Source: Pestalotiopsis fici W106-1
Lineage: Eukaryota; Ascomycota; Sordariomycetes; Amphisphaeriales; Sporocadaceae
Assembly: GCF_000516985.1 (NCBI RefSeq)
Contig: NW_006917098.1
Location: 1,364,001-1,428,000 of the forward strand
DNA: 64,000 nt
Reading direction: 5' to 3'
Of the stretch, positions 11,462 through 22,120 are shown piece after piece. The stretch's first letter is position 1, and every line of letters begins with the position of its first letter. A program made the position numbers and the translations under genes. The notes beneath the pieces are model-generated. The model was not told the origin of the DNA and made no database searches. It saw only the letters and a list, made by a program, of their open reading frames with translations.

Positions 11462-11832
11462 TGTTCTCAATGTTTGGCTTGTATCATTGAAAAGTGCAAA
11501 TGCGTGCATGGCCGAAACAAGACTTGGTTGAGAAAAACGAGCAGCTGGCCCATCATTGAACATGACCGGCAGTAATTGTGAGCCTTGGGCGTACTCAGCA
11601 CGGCTGCCCGCGGCTATGGGGCCTGGCACCCGCTTCGGTGCGTGCCCGGGGCCCGGGACGTCGACCGGGCCCACATATCCCGGCTACCTGTAGGTTAGCC
11701 GATGAGAACACGACAAAGACCAATGATATTGGTAACAAAAGACAGAGTTAAGATGGGAGAGGGGAGAAAAATGGGAAGAGTTTTAGGCGTCGTTTACCAA
11801 GAAATCCATCAACTCCTGACTCTGTGTACACA
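11462..11832. promoter_or_regulatory. Divergent promoter, carboxylase beta / acyl-CoA synthetase
   Basis: A region of about 370 bp between two divergent pathway genes, with a very GC-rich patch at 11630-11680 that contains two GGGCCC cores and several CGG/CCG triplets. The exact shared motif lies at 11665-11674. The true boundary depends on which ATG starts the beta subunit. Confidence 0.6.
11665..11674 (+). promoter_or_regulatory. Shared cluster motif CCGGGCCCAC, copy 2
   Basis: An exact copy of the 10-mer, followed 5 nt later by CCGG, in the divergent promoter of the carboxylase beta and acyl-CoA synthetase genes. A second GGGCCC core (within CCCGGGGCCCGGG) lies just upstream. Confidence 0.55.
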
Positions 11833-13767
11833 ATGGCAAATCCAGCGCTTTCCTTGGTTCATGGTCCAACTACGACACCTCTGTGGACGGGCACTTTGGG
11901 CTCTCTGATCAAGGAGCAGAATTCAAAACATGGAAATAAAACTGCAATTATTGTACCATGGCAGGGACGCAGATTGACATACTACGAGCTCGATGCTCGA
12001 AGCGAGGCTGTGGCCAGCTCTCTGCTGTCGCTGGGGATCAGGCCTGGAAATGCGATTGCCATCATGGCGGGAAACCGTTTCGAGTATATCGAAGCATTCT
12101 TGGCTGCGGGCAGGATAGGATGTCCGGTCATTGTGCTCAACAATACCTATACTCCCAGCGAGTTAATCAGCGCGCTGACACGAACATGTAAGACTCTCTG
12201 GCCGATTCGTGTACAACTTTGATTTGACAGACTATAGCAACAAGACTACTATTCATTGCGGCCAAAATTGGCACCAGGGACATGTCCGAGCATGCTGACT
12301 CTGTAATAAGGCAGGCGGCAAGTGACAGCTCAGCAGCCACGCGACACGTGGTGCTCTGGGGAGAGAATAGCACATACTCTAGTGTGATGGCTCAGTCGTA
12401 CCAACAATTTTTGAATCGTCGCTCAGAAGCATCTGCTTTTCACTTGCAGCGCGCCGAAGCGAATGTCAAGCCCGACGATTTGCTGAACGTCCAATTTACA
12501 TCAGGTACAGTCAAGACATCTCCAAGGGGCTTCGCATAGCAGACTCACCCGGCGAAATAGGCACAACTGGCAATCCGAAAGGAGCAATGCTGAGCCACAT
12601 GTGAGTCAATCCTCCTGGAATATCCAGTACGCGAGCTAACGCATTTGTCAACAAGAAACATCATCAACAATGCCCAGTTCGTGGGATCGCGGATGAGACT
12701 TACCAGCCTCGACATTGTCTGCTGCCCACCGCCTCTTTTTCACTGCTTCGGATTGGTCATGGGGTTTCTCAATAGCTTCTTCCACGGAGGCAGTATCGTG
12801 TTCCCCTCGGATTCGTATGATGCCAATGCCGTTCTCGATGCGATCGCCAATGAAGGTTGCACCGGTCTGCTCGGCGTGCCAACCATGTTCTTGGCGCAGC
12901 TTGATGTCTTGAAATCCAAGCCGTCAACCATGGAGAATAAAACTTTGCGAGTTGGGCTAGCCGCCGGCTCCATGGTGTCGCCGCAGTTGCTCAAGAGGCT
13001 GGACGCGGAAATGGGCCTGCAGAGGGTCCTGGTTGCATACGGCATGACCGAGACGAGCCCCGTGAGCTTCATGATTGACCACGACGACCCGCCTCGACGC
13101 CGGCAGAGGGGCCTGGGCAAGGTCATGCCACACACGAGCGCAAAGGTCGTTGACGCCCAAGGACGCATAGTGCCCATTGGTAGTCGAGGCGAGATGTGCG
13201 TGAGCGGATACGCGCTCATGAAGGGATACCTCGACAATCCCAAGGCTACTGGCGAAGTCATGGTACATGATGACCAAGGAGTGACTTGGATGCGTACTGG
13301 TGACGAGTGCGCTATTGATGAAGAAGGGTACTGTGAGATTACGGGGCGGATCAAGGATCTCATCATCAGAGGTACGTTTCCCGACTGTGATTCAAACAAG
13401 GAGACTGACAATTGCTCTAGGTGGCGAAAACATATTTCCGGGTGAAATCGAGGAGAGATTACTGGAACATCCAGGAATCATCGAGTCGAGTGTGGTGGGA
13501 ATTTCAGACGAAAAGTATGGCGAGGTTGTAGCCTGTTTTCTGCGAGCGACCAGCTCCGGCGTCAGGGTGGCTCATCACGAGGTTCAAGAATGGGTGAGGA
13601 TGAAACTAGGCAGGCACAAGGCTCCCAACTGGGTCTTTTGGATTGGTGATCCAGCAGTCGGTGATGACTTTCCCAAGACGGGCAGTGGAAAGCATCAAAA
13701 GCACATTTTGAGAGCAATCGGAGAAAGACTGAGACAAATGAATGAAAAGCCACGGCCCAGACTCTAG
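11833..13767 (+). CDS. Acyl-CoA synthetase (AMP-forming), PRL ending
   Basis: Five exons (11833-12187, 12238-12504, 12561-12600, 12656-13371, 13421-13767) give 574 residues. The AMP-binding P-loop TSGTTGNPKGAMLSH is assembled across two splice junctions at about residues 205-219. Downstream are YGMTETSPVSF (the YGxTE motif), the MRTGDECAIDEEG hinge region, and the C-terminal domain with GGENIFPGEIEE and the catalytic Lys region KTGSGKHQK. The enzyme joins a free carboxylic acid to CoA through an acyl-adenylate. It resembles the medium-chain or ACSF2-like class more than acetyl-CoA synthetase. In this cluster it would load isovalerate, methylcrotonate or a related branched acid and so feed the dehydrogenase or carboxylase. 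It ends in KPRPRL; PRL is a weak, non-canonical PTS1. Substrate and location are inference. Confidence 0.92.
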
Positions 13768-14060
13768 AACATACAATATTACTTCTCAGGTTACGATTTT
13801 ACAAGGTTTTCTTCGAATTTTGATTATTTATTGGTGGCAATTAATACCCAAAGAACGAGTCAATTCTGATTTGACCAACACATGAGTTGGAACACGGCTT
13901 AGCTTAAAAAATCTCAATCAAGGGCCGCAACGATCTAACAGAAACATACAGCCGCTAAATACAAGACAGTCCATGATGGAGACAGTGGTTCAGTGCAGTA
14001 ATCCCACAAACATTGATTTGATTGTTTCACCAAGACGATGTATAGTGAAGAAGGATATAT

Positions 14061-15936
14061 TTATAGCTTAGACTTTGACTCTAGGTTGTACGAATCCCAG
14101 TTGACATGTCTCCTCCCGGCTCTAAACTCTTTCAATCCATGCTCTGATTCGCCTCCTGGTTTCATCATCTCGTCGAATGCAGAGCGAATCGCTTCCTGCT
14201 GGGTAGTCGGACTCAAACCCAATGGGCTAGCTCTGATGAGGTCTTTGCATAATGAAGAGGCTCTCGGCGCCGCAACCCTCAGTCGTAGCAAATACTCATC
14301 AATGAGCTTCTCCAAGTCAGATGTAGACTCGCACGTGGCCGCTACAATCCCGAGGGACCGCAGTTCGGATAATGGAATGGTGCGGCCACTCAACATGGCT
14401 TCCCGAGCAAAGGCCAAGCCCCATTCCCTAATGACATACTTGGAAATGGTTGCTGGACACAGTCCAAGCTTGACCTCGCTGAGAGTCAGCGCAGCGGCAG
14501 AGACACCGATGCGAATATCGCAGGCAAATGCCAGACCGATCCCGCCCCCAAATGCGGGCCCGTTGATGGCAGCCACGGTGACTTGGGGCGCTCGATCAAT
14601 TGCCTCAAACAGGCGGGTCAGACGATTGAACTGATTGTCGCTCGCCGATTGATCCTTTGCGACGGGGCCTTGCTGGCTCAAGTCCATACCAGTGCAAAAG
14701 AACTTGCCTTGAGCAGTAATGACGATGCGGCGAATGGAGCCATCAGTGGCGGATTGGTCAAAAAAGGTCGTCAGCTGTTCAATCATGGATGCCGTCAGAG
14801 CGTTGCCGTTTTCAGGCCTGCTCAAGATAATCTTGCGATTACGACCAGAGCACAATACTTTTAATCCCTCTGTTTCTTTTTGAACTGCCCAATTCGTGCT
14901 TGGCAAGCCTCTGGATGTCTTTGCGGTGCTTTGCGGTAATGTGTTTGTTCGCTTCTTGATGATTGCCGACCCAGCCCGGCTGTCGTGGCGTCTTGAAAGT
15001 TTCTGTGATATCCAGTGACCAGTCTCGGCTAGCTTGATCAGGTCCACGCCGGTGCTCACGCCAGACTCCTCAAACATGTACACCAGGTCCTCGGTGGCCA
15101 GATTGCCCTGAGCGCCGGGGGCAAATGGACATCCACCAAGGCCGGCGACACTACTGTCAAATGTCCTCAGGCCCTGCTGAAATGCCTCCCAGACATTTCC
15201 CAGAGCCTGGCCGTAGGTGTCGTGGAAATGACCAGCGAGCTTTCCGGCTGGAACCCCGTTGGCAAACAGATAACCGAGTAATCTCCTTACATCTCCCGGA
15301 ACGCCGACTCCAAGCGTATCGCCGAGACTGACCTCGTAGCATCCCATATCCAAAAGTCTTTCTACGACTTCCAGAACGGCTGCCTCGGAGGTCTTTCCAT
15401 CGAATGGGTCTGCAAAGATGCAAGAAACATAACTGCCATTGTTGATTAGCTCGTATTGTTCCAGAGTAACCAAAGTTCTAGGAGGTTCGTATTCTTTCTT
15501 ACCCTCTAACCTTGATTCCCGCCGGTATGCACAAATCGGCTACCTCCTTGGCCCGGCCTATCCCTTCTTCCACACTGCAATGAATGTTGGCCCGGCTAAA
15601 GCCTTCAGTCGCGCTCACAAACACGGCAACCTCGCAAACGCCATACTTTCTCGCCGTCTCCAGCCCTTTGCGATTAGGCACCAACACTGGGAGCTGCAAG
15701 TCGTCGTGATTCTGTTGTCGTCCAAGCAGGGCTTGTACCGCACCGTCGCTGAGAATCTTGTCGTGGTCGGCAAGCTGAGGAATGGACTTGGGCGATACGC
15801 ACGACGTGAGCTCAATAATCTTCAAGCCGGCGGCGTGCAGGCGCGCAATCAGCTCCAATTTCACGGCCGTGGGGACCAGGGTCGAGATGTTCTGCAGCCC
15901 GTCGCGCGGACCGACCTCGACGATGCGAACATCCAT
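14061..15936 (-). CDS. HMG-CoA lyase fused to enoyl-CoA hydratase, PTS1 (SKL)
   Basis: Two exons on the minus strand (15936-15503, 15432-14061) give 601 residues. Residues 1 to about 296 are a complete HMG-CoA lyase: VGPRDGLQN (metal/substrate residues R11, D12), a HFHDTYGQ metal site, and the GLGGCPFAPGAQGN loop with its catalytic-loop Cys near 246. A basic linker of about 35 residues leads to an enoyl-CoA hydratase domain (about 332-601) with the oxyanion-hole motifs GKFFCTGMDL and GPAFGGGIGLAFACD. Two Glu residues, near 464 (LSEVKLGL) and 489 (AREAMLSG), match the crotonase catalytic pair. The hydratase would convert 3-methylglutaconyl-CoA to HMG-CoA, and the lyase would split it to acetyl-CoA and acetoacetate: consecutive steps in one chain. 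The protein starts directly at the lyase fold with no presequence and ends in ESKSKL, the canonical PTS1. I know of no characterised fungal protein of this make-up. Confidence 0.93.
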
Positions 15937-16667
15937 GTGAAAGGCCGTGATGGGTGGACAGACAGAAAGACACACCCAACAAGAATACGAGTTTCACTAT
16001 CTTTGCAATGGCGTTTCAAAATCAAGGCTCATGAGTAGTGAGTAAATGCTCTATTGCACAACATCCATGCTTCCAGAGACTGCCGGTATACTACAACCCC
16101 GGAGTCCCGGCCTAGAAGATCGATTGTCTTGGCAGTCGACGGCTATGATCCGGGCCCACTTTTCCACGGCCAGCTCCCGACTTCTATTACCGCGGAGCAA
16201 CTGTCTTGAAATGCATTGATTGCTATTGGCCGCTTTCCAATCTGACTTCCCCGTGATCACGATCTCTACTAAAACTTGTTGGTACGTATCCGAGACACAG
16301 CTGTTGACTGGCGGTGATTAATGTCAGTATTGTCGTGTTCTCCTCTAGCAGCAAGAAGGTCATATACGACGCGGCGGAATGCACCTTGTAAATAAGCTGA
16401 TCTTGGACCGCCGACCCCTTGTACTACCAACCAAATCTGAAATAATTATATGAGATTTATGCATTTGAATAAATTCCATCAGCATTTGACCCTCGCAGAG
16501 TGTTTGCTAGTCCATCGCAAGTTCTCACGTTGTCATCATCGTAGTCTGCCGCCATTCCTTGCGCAGCTTCTTCCGGGGCCGAGTAGCCAGGCGCGCATCT
16601 CTCGCTTTGCTCTCTCCAAGCTTCGCAACTAATGCCGTGGGCCGTCCATGATAAGGACTACTTGGCC
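15937..16667. promoter_or_regulatory. Promoter region of the lyase-hydratase gene
   Basis: A 731-bp gap between two minus-strand genes, carrying the promoter of the fusion gene and the 3' end of the reductase gene. CGG/CCG triplets and the shared motif lie at 16080-16200. No further gene seen. Confidence 0.6.
16150..16159 (+). promoter_or_regulatory. Shared cluster motif CCGGGCCCAC, copy 3
   Basis: An exact copy, extended to CCGGGCCCACTT as in copy 1 and followed by a CGG triplet, about 215 nt upstream of the lyase-hydratase ATG (minus strand). Confidence 0.55.
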
Positions 16668-17956
16668 CTAGGGCAACATTTTGGCCTTTCTCATCCGCTC
16701 CCACGCAATCTTGTATCCCTCGACCGTGTCAATCTCCTCGGTGAATCCAACCTCGCGTGAACGCTGCAGATTATAGTGCCTGTCAAAATTGAACTGCACG
16801 AGCATGAACTCAATGAACCCCCAATGTTGTTCCTCGGCCAAGGTCTCCTTGAGCCCGTGTCGCTGGGCAATGGTCTTCCAGACGTGCTTGTGCTTGTCCA
16901 CAAACTCGAGCAGCGGCGTCGACGAGGACGGGTCGGGCCCTGTGCCTACCAGGCCAAAGTGCTCACAGAGGCGGGGCCATACCTGTTGCCAGGTCACTGC
17001 CTTGCCGTCAGCCACGTTAAAGATGCCACCGCCGCCGCACTTGTCGGGGTTGAGAGCGGCGTGGATCTCCATGCGGGATAGGAGATCCTGAAATGTATCC
17101 GTGTGTGTCGACTGGTAGCCGTGCTGCTGACCTGGAAAGGGAATTCTGGCGCCGGCACCATGGACCTCCTTGTAGATCTCGAGGTACAACGCAATGCCTT
17201 GGGCCAGGTTCATTGGGTTCGTGACGGGCGTGAAGCCAATGATGCCGTCGGGCCGGATTTCAGTAAAGGTCCAAGATTTGCCACGCGACAGCTCCGCCAG
17301 GCGATCATATTGTGAGTAGTAGAAAATGTCACTGGCCCACGGCTCAGGGATACGCGGGCTACTTTCGGTGAGAGGCGGGCGAATTGATACCTCCTTTGGG
17401 AATTCAAGACCATAACTAGTACTTGGTCAATATGTTACTTTCTTTCTTTTTTCTCTTTGAATCGATTCAACTTGAATGCCAATTGACTTACCCCTTTCCA
17501 CCTGTTTGCAAAATGAATGACTGCAAACCTGGTGCGACTGCATCTATAGCTCGCACGGCAGTATCCAGAAGTCGTGTATTGATCTCCTTGAGCGCCTGGA
17601 AGCCCTCCTTCTCAATGTAGGCTTTTGAAGCAAGAGTAGTGAGTAAGGATGACAAACCCCCAGAATGGATCAGTACAAAGACACTTACCTGTGAAGAACA
17701 CGTGTGTCACGGTGTGCACATCGGCAATCTTATCTTTTAGGGACCGCACAACCTGATCCACAGACTTTGTGAGATCGACTCCGTGGACAAGCTGCACGCG
17801 ATCATCCCTTGGTAGCTGGGCCTGCTCCAGGCTCAATGGGCGGTTGGTGGTTCCAGTGATGCGGGCAAAGGAAGTGGCCGAAGGATAGACTCTCGTTTGG
17901 TTCAGCAACGACCAGCCTGATATCCCAGAAGCGCCAAAGATGAGTGCATGAGCCAT
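16668..17956 (-). CDS. PRISE-type short-chain reductase (NAD-dependent epimerase-like)
   Basis: Three exons on the minus strand (17956-17689, 17621-17492, 17415-16668) give 381 residues. The N-terminal ALIFGASGISG is a Rossmann dinucleotide site of the extended SDR type. TGGKGYG and DIFYYSQYD match the two catalytic blocks (Lys and Tyr) of the progesterone 5-beta-reductase/iridoid synthase (PRISE) family, and the C-terminal half also fits fungal members annotated as epimerases. Family enzymes reduce the C=C of enones or enals with NAD(P)H; the substrate here is unknown. It lies in tandem behind the lyase-hydratase gene, so it could belong to the cluster, but its own promoter lacks the shared motif and its C-terminus (KMLP) is not peroxisomal. 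Confidence 0.88.
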
Positions 17957-20005
17957 TGCCGGTAAAATGTAGTGTGCAGTCGTATATTCAGATACAAGAC
18001 GTTATAGTAGTACTAAATGTTCTTGATCAATCGTTGTCGGTCGCACTGGTAGATATAGCAACGATGTGGTAACATGGTATAAAAGACGTGCGCGTCGCTT
18101 TGTAAGTCGTGCTGATTCATCATATAGACTGTAGCTGCAGCATCGGGTCTGCTTTCGCCCGGGTGCTCAGCATGATGAATGCATCTTGGTCAAGACAACT
18201 ATAAGTTCATACTTGGCGGGCGGTAGGACAGCCAAGAGTTGGGACTCATGACTAAAGCGATAGGGGACCTCGCGCCTTATACGGTTAGCATGGTTTGTTA
18301 GATCTCCCGTCTGCGTGTCGTCCCAGAGTCCAGCTTGGCCAGCGGACTTTGACTACTCTTTTCTACGGCATCGCGCCGTCTGAAGGCTCGACTCGATAGA
18401 CTTGTGCCTCCTTGCGTCCGATATTGTTTTTTCTTATTACTAAAAGCCTGGAAGAAGCAAATGTTTACCCGACAATGGTGTCGGTTTCCCTTTTGCCAAG
18501 CGGTCTAAACTTTGCCTGGGCGTATTAGAGCGACCCACTTGAATTATTTCTTGCGACCAAACTGATTTGCACCTCATAATCAAAGTCTGCAATGGTAGCC
18601 ATATCTTGTTTGAAAGCCTCACACATATTTTTATACAATAAAAACAGCTTGGGTCGTGTTTTTTAAGATCAATTGGTGGAATCTTGGAATGGCGCCTTTC
18701 ATTGGTGAGTGTCAAGTATGCATCTTAGTGAAGCATGATCATAATTAGACTGACCGCTGGGCCCTCCCTGGTGCTGACGCCTCTATAGGTGAGAGGTAGT
18801 GAGTGATACGACTAGTATCCAAAATCAAGAATAAAATTAAAAATGGTCTACATGCAATTTTCTTCCCTGTAACCAGACGAGCGCTTCGCAGTTATTATGC
18901 TCGATGCACCCAATGAGGTTGACGGCCCGCAACTATATCAATTACATTCAGTATAAGCGCCTAGGTTAGGTTAGTGATGTGCCCCAGCTATACCCTTTGG
19001 GTGACTACGAGAAGAGTTCTCAAGTCTGTTCATTCACATATTAATTTAGCACATCTATGTGACGGCCTTGCAATTACGGAAAGCCTTGGAGTCGTGTTGA
19101 AACATCGTGTTGAAACATTGCAGCAGCAGTCATGGTCTGCAACATCTTCCTTGTCTCTTTCAATGGCGAAAGATCACCTTGTTCTTGCATCAGCTCACGT
19201 ATTGACAAGCTCTACCCTGACGTCTACACGGTGCTCTCTCAATATTGCGTCCATTTACAGGACTGCGTTATCGGCACAACTCGTCAGCACAGCGACGTGA
19301 AGCAATGCCGGTGCTGTTGGCCATGGATATATAATCCTATGCTACTAGTATATTCCTGGGCTATCCATTCGTTAAGCTTAATAACATGCTTCATATTAAG
19401 CACCTAGCTCTCGGCCCTCGGAAGCTGCGGAGGAAAGAAGCTTAAGATTGTGTATACCAACACCGGTTGTAGAGCCGGACCGACCGCTTGATTGACGCAG
19501 CAGTGCAGTTGTTCATCTCGGGGATCTTGGCGACTGCATCACCCCTGAGTCCCCATGGTAGGGCTGTTATCGTGGCCCTCCTCCTGCCCAATGAAACCTA
19601 AATTCAAGGATCCCACATTCAGGTTTTTCCTCTCCGCAGTTAATTCCAGTGACGCACCCCTGTCTATCATTCTCCCGAACTTTCATCGATACTCCCTGTC
19701 GACCCGTTCAGCTACACAATATTACCCACCATAACGTGAGCATAATTTGACTCCACACGTACCATCGTATTGTTTCTGCAATACGTATTACTGCGCTGTA
19801 CCTACTAGGTAGTCTGTCGTGTTGGTGCACCAATGTGTCTCTTTTCACGGCATAAGGAGCAACCCCAATTACAATAATTACCGGCAACGCAAGGCTCCAT
19901 AGACGTGCAGTGCTTGTTGGTTTCAAAAGATTGTCAACCAACATCGCTTTTCCATCTACGCTTCTTTCCTTCCTGCTCACCACCTGTATAACTATCCACC
20001 CTGCC
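17957..20005. other. Gene-poor intergenic region
   Basis: About 2 kb with short, unrelated open frames only and no tRNA-like or repeat structure that I could support. A small direct repeat (CGTGTTGAAACAT twice) lies near 19095-19120. The proximal part is the promoter of the reductase gene. Confidence 0.5.
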
Positions 20006-21350
20006 ATGATTCCCGTCACTGTTTCTTGACGCACAGTCATCGCCGCCACCCTTAGCATCTTCTTCTCGTTCGTCCTTTAACATGGCTTTGGGTTATATCG
20101 AAATGGCGGCATCGGAGAGAGTCTAATCTCTGACGATCAGTCATTCGTAGAAAACCTGGCCTGTCGCATTTGGCCCGACTGGACGGCCCCCACACCGGCA
20201 TATGTTGAAAGCCTAGGTCAGCCATCGTTTTACGAACATGGGACAATTACAATTACACCGAGACAAGACTCTCTTGGCTACGTGCTCTCATCTCAGAGAC
20301 AGCACTATATTCCCAAGGCGAACTCGAGACATTCTTTCTCGTCAACGTAAAGGATGCGGATGCCAGGCTTGAAGATGAAGCAGTATATTCATACTGGCTC
20401 CAGAAAACAGTGCCTGGAGACTTTTACGGCATGGCCCTTTTTTCAATGAGCGCTTCCTGAAGGAATGGTATCCCAAAATCAAAGAACACGGCGCACAAGA
20501 CCAAATGTACCAAGCTCTCCAGATCTTCTCGCAACAGTTTCAACAATTCGACTTTGTGTGGCAACTGGAAATGCATCTCAGGCTCATCGGCCACGCATAC
20601 GAAATCCTTTCATCGGCTGCCGTCTTTGCCCAAAACGAGCCACGCGAGAATCTGCGGGAACGAAATGGGCGCTTTTACATACCCGAATTACACGATAAAT
20701 CTAACGAGAAATTCACGGCGGCCGTCAACGAAGAAGTGGGCGACTCTGGAACCTGGGGCGCAGTAAACACAACAGACTTTACTCCTCAGGGGCCACAGGC
20801 GCCTGTCAAGGCCGAGAACATGGCATGGGGCATTGGGGAGGATGCCGATCTGTTCAGTTTCATGCCCATGATCGATCCAATCGGCACAAACTGGGTTTGC
20901 GAAGATCGCATATACGGGTTCACTGATGGCGAGTCGACACCTCGCCGGGCTGCATTTATCAGCAAGACTCGGTTCTCTCATCTGTTGCTTCAGCTGGTTC
21001 ATGAAGCCCAAAGTCAACATGGGCAATGGCTTGTGAGCGAGGCAACTATGGAGACGTTTGCTCTTATGCACGGCTTGAAAGCCGTAAGCATCCCACATCC
21101 CATCGCGTTTGCAAACTCAAACGACATCATGGCGGCACGCAAGCCGGACCAGGCCATCCACATGGGGCCCAAGCATTCCAAGGCTGGGGGCCATAATCCA
21201 TCGCTACTTTACACCAAGCAGGGGTACGTGGCTGGGCCTTGGGAGCAGTCCAGCTACTGGTGGTCAGGTAATGAGGCACCCCGGATATGGCATCAGTACT
21301 TGGGTGGCGAGTGCCTACCACCAATGCTTCTTCACCCGGTGAAGGACTAA
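20006..21350 (+). pseudogene. Broken DUF3405-type protein gene
   Basis: The DNA encodes recognisable pieces of a fungal DUF3405 protein (a family of unknown function, usually with an N-terminal membrane anchor). Starting from an ATG at 20006, a hydrophobic anchor-like segment is interrupted by in-frame stops TGA (20027) and TAA (20078). The frame then shifts near 20220 and again at the T-run 20438-20443. Between the shifts lies a conserved-looking block (IVLRTWDNYNYTE to LQKTVPGDFYGMALF). The rest (YQALQIFSQQF, ENLRERNGRFYIPE, to the stop at 21350) is open for about 280 codons. Each shift is consistent with one missing base. Both stops could derive from CGA and CAA by C-to-T change, as RIP would cause. 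Sequencing error could explain the homopolymer shift but not all four lesions. The intact 3' part could still be transcribed. Confidence 0.75.
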
Positions 21351-22120
21351 CTCTTGCGTTTACATCGCGCCGTTAGTAAGCAATAGAGAAAAGGCAATAG
21401 AAGTAAAATAGTGCTATGATAATTGAATATGAAATGTGATATCCAACTCGGCAGACTATCTCTCAATGTTGCTATGATAATCGAATATGAAATGTGATAC
21501 CCGATTCTGCAAATTCTTTCTTTCGACTGAATCTTTGGAACACTTGTATGACAGCTCAAATGTCTGATGTCTAGGACACAGCCTTATGGGAGTTTGTGCC
21601 AGTGATCAAACACAGGTTTTGCCGTGTAGGATCCGGGAGGATTTTTGGGCGGTCTCCGTAATCTCGGCTATTGTGCTACATTCGTCAGGTTGCACCAGCG
21701 ATCTTTAGCTTTCCCAGCAAAGTTTATGCGCCTTGGTGGGTAACCCTAGGACTATATATAATTAGATCCTGGTGCAAATGTTATGATGTCCAGCGCGCGT
21801 AGATCAAACAGAGGCTGAACTTGACCGACAGCTGGACAATTCGGGTCTTGCAGAACCTGTGCCGCAACTAGACATGATGAGGATGAAAATAAGCGCTTGC
21901 CAAGAGGTTTGTTGGTTGCAGAAGAGCAAAAATCAGAACATGCTCTCGTCGGCCAATAAGGGCCAGCATAACGCCTACTCGGAAGATCCCTACAGTACAG
22001 CCATGACCTACACTCTTTTCCATCTTTCTCAGGTCCCGTCCCTCAAAACCACCTTTGCACCACTTTAATAATTCCTAGCATGACCGTATTGTGCGGCTTT
22101 GCCCCTACAGAAACGCCCTC
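21351..22120. other. Intergenic region with a short direct repeat
   Basis: No gene seen. It contains the two-copy direct repeat listed at 21412-21500 and the promoter of the membrane-protein gene. Confidence 0.5.
21412..21500. repeat. Two-copy direct repeat, about 31 bp
   Basis: Copies at 21412-21442 and 21470-21500 both begin TGCTATGATAAT and continue GAATATGAAATGTGATA. They are offset by 58 bp and differ by C/T transitions only, as far as I can read. Confidence 0.75.

Noticed and set aside
11462..11674. Extended N-terminus for the carboxylase beta subunit
   Set aside because: The longest frame begins at a GTG and would overlap the shared promoter motif; later ATGs give a normal-length protein, although 11509 or 11563 cannot be excluded.
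2533..17956. Secondary-metabolite cluster
   Set aside because: No polyketide synthase, peptide synthetase, terpene cyclase or P450 is present; the enzymes form a degradative chain.
18974..19407. Overlapping frames of about 100 codons in the gene-poor region
   Set aside because: No family resemblance, no intron logic and no signal peptide.
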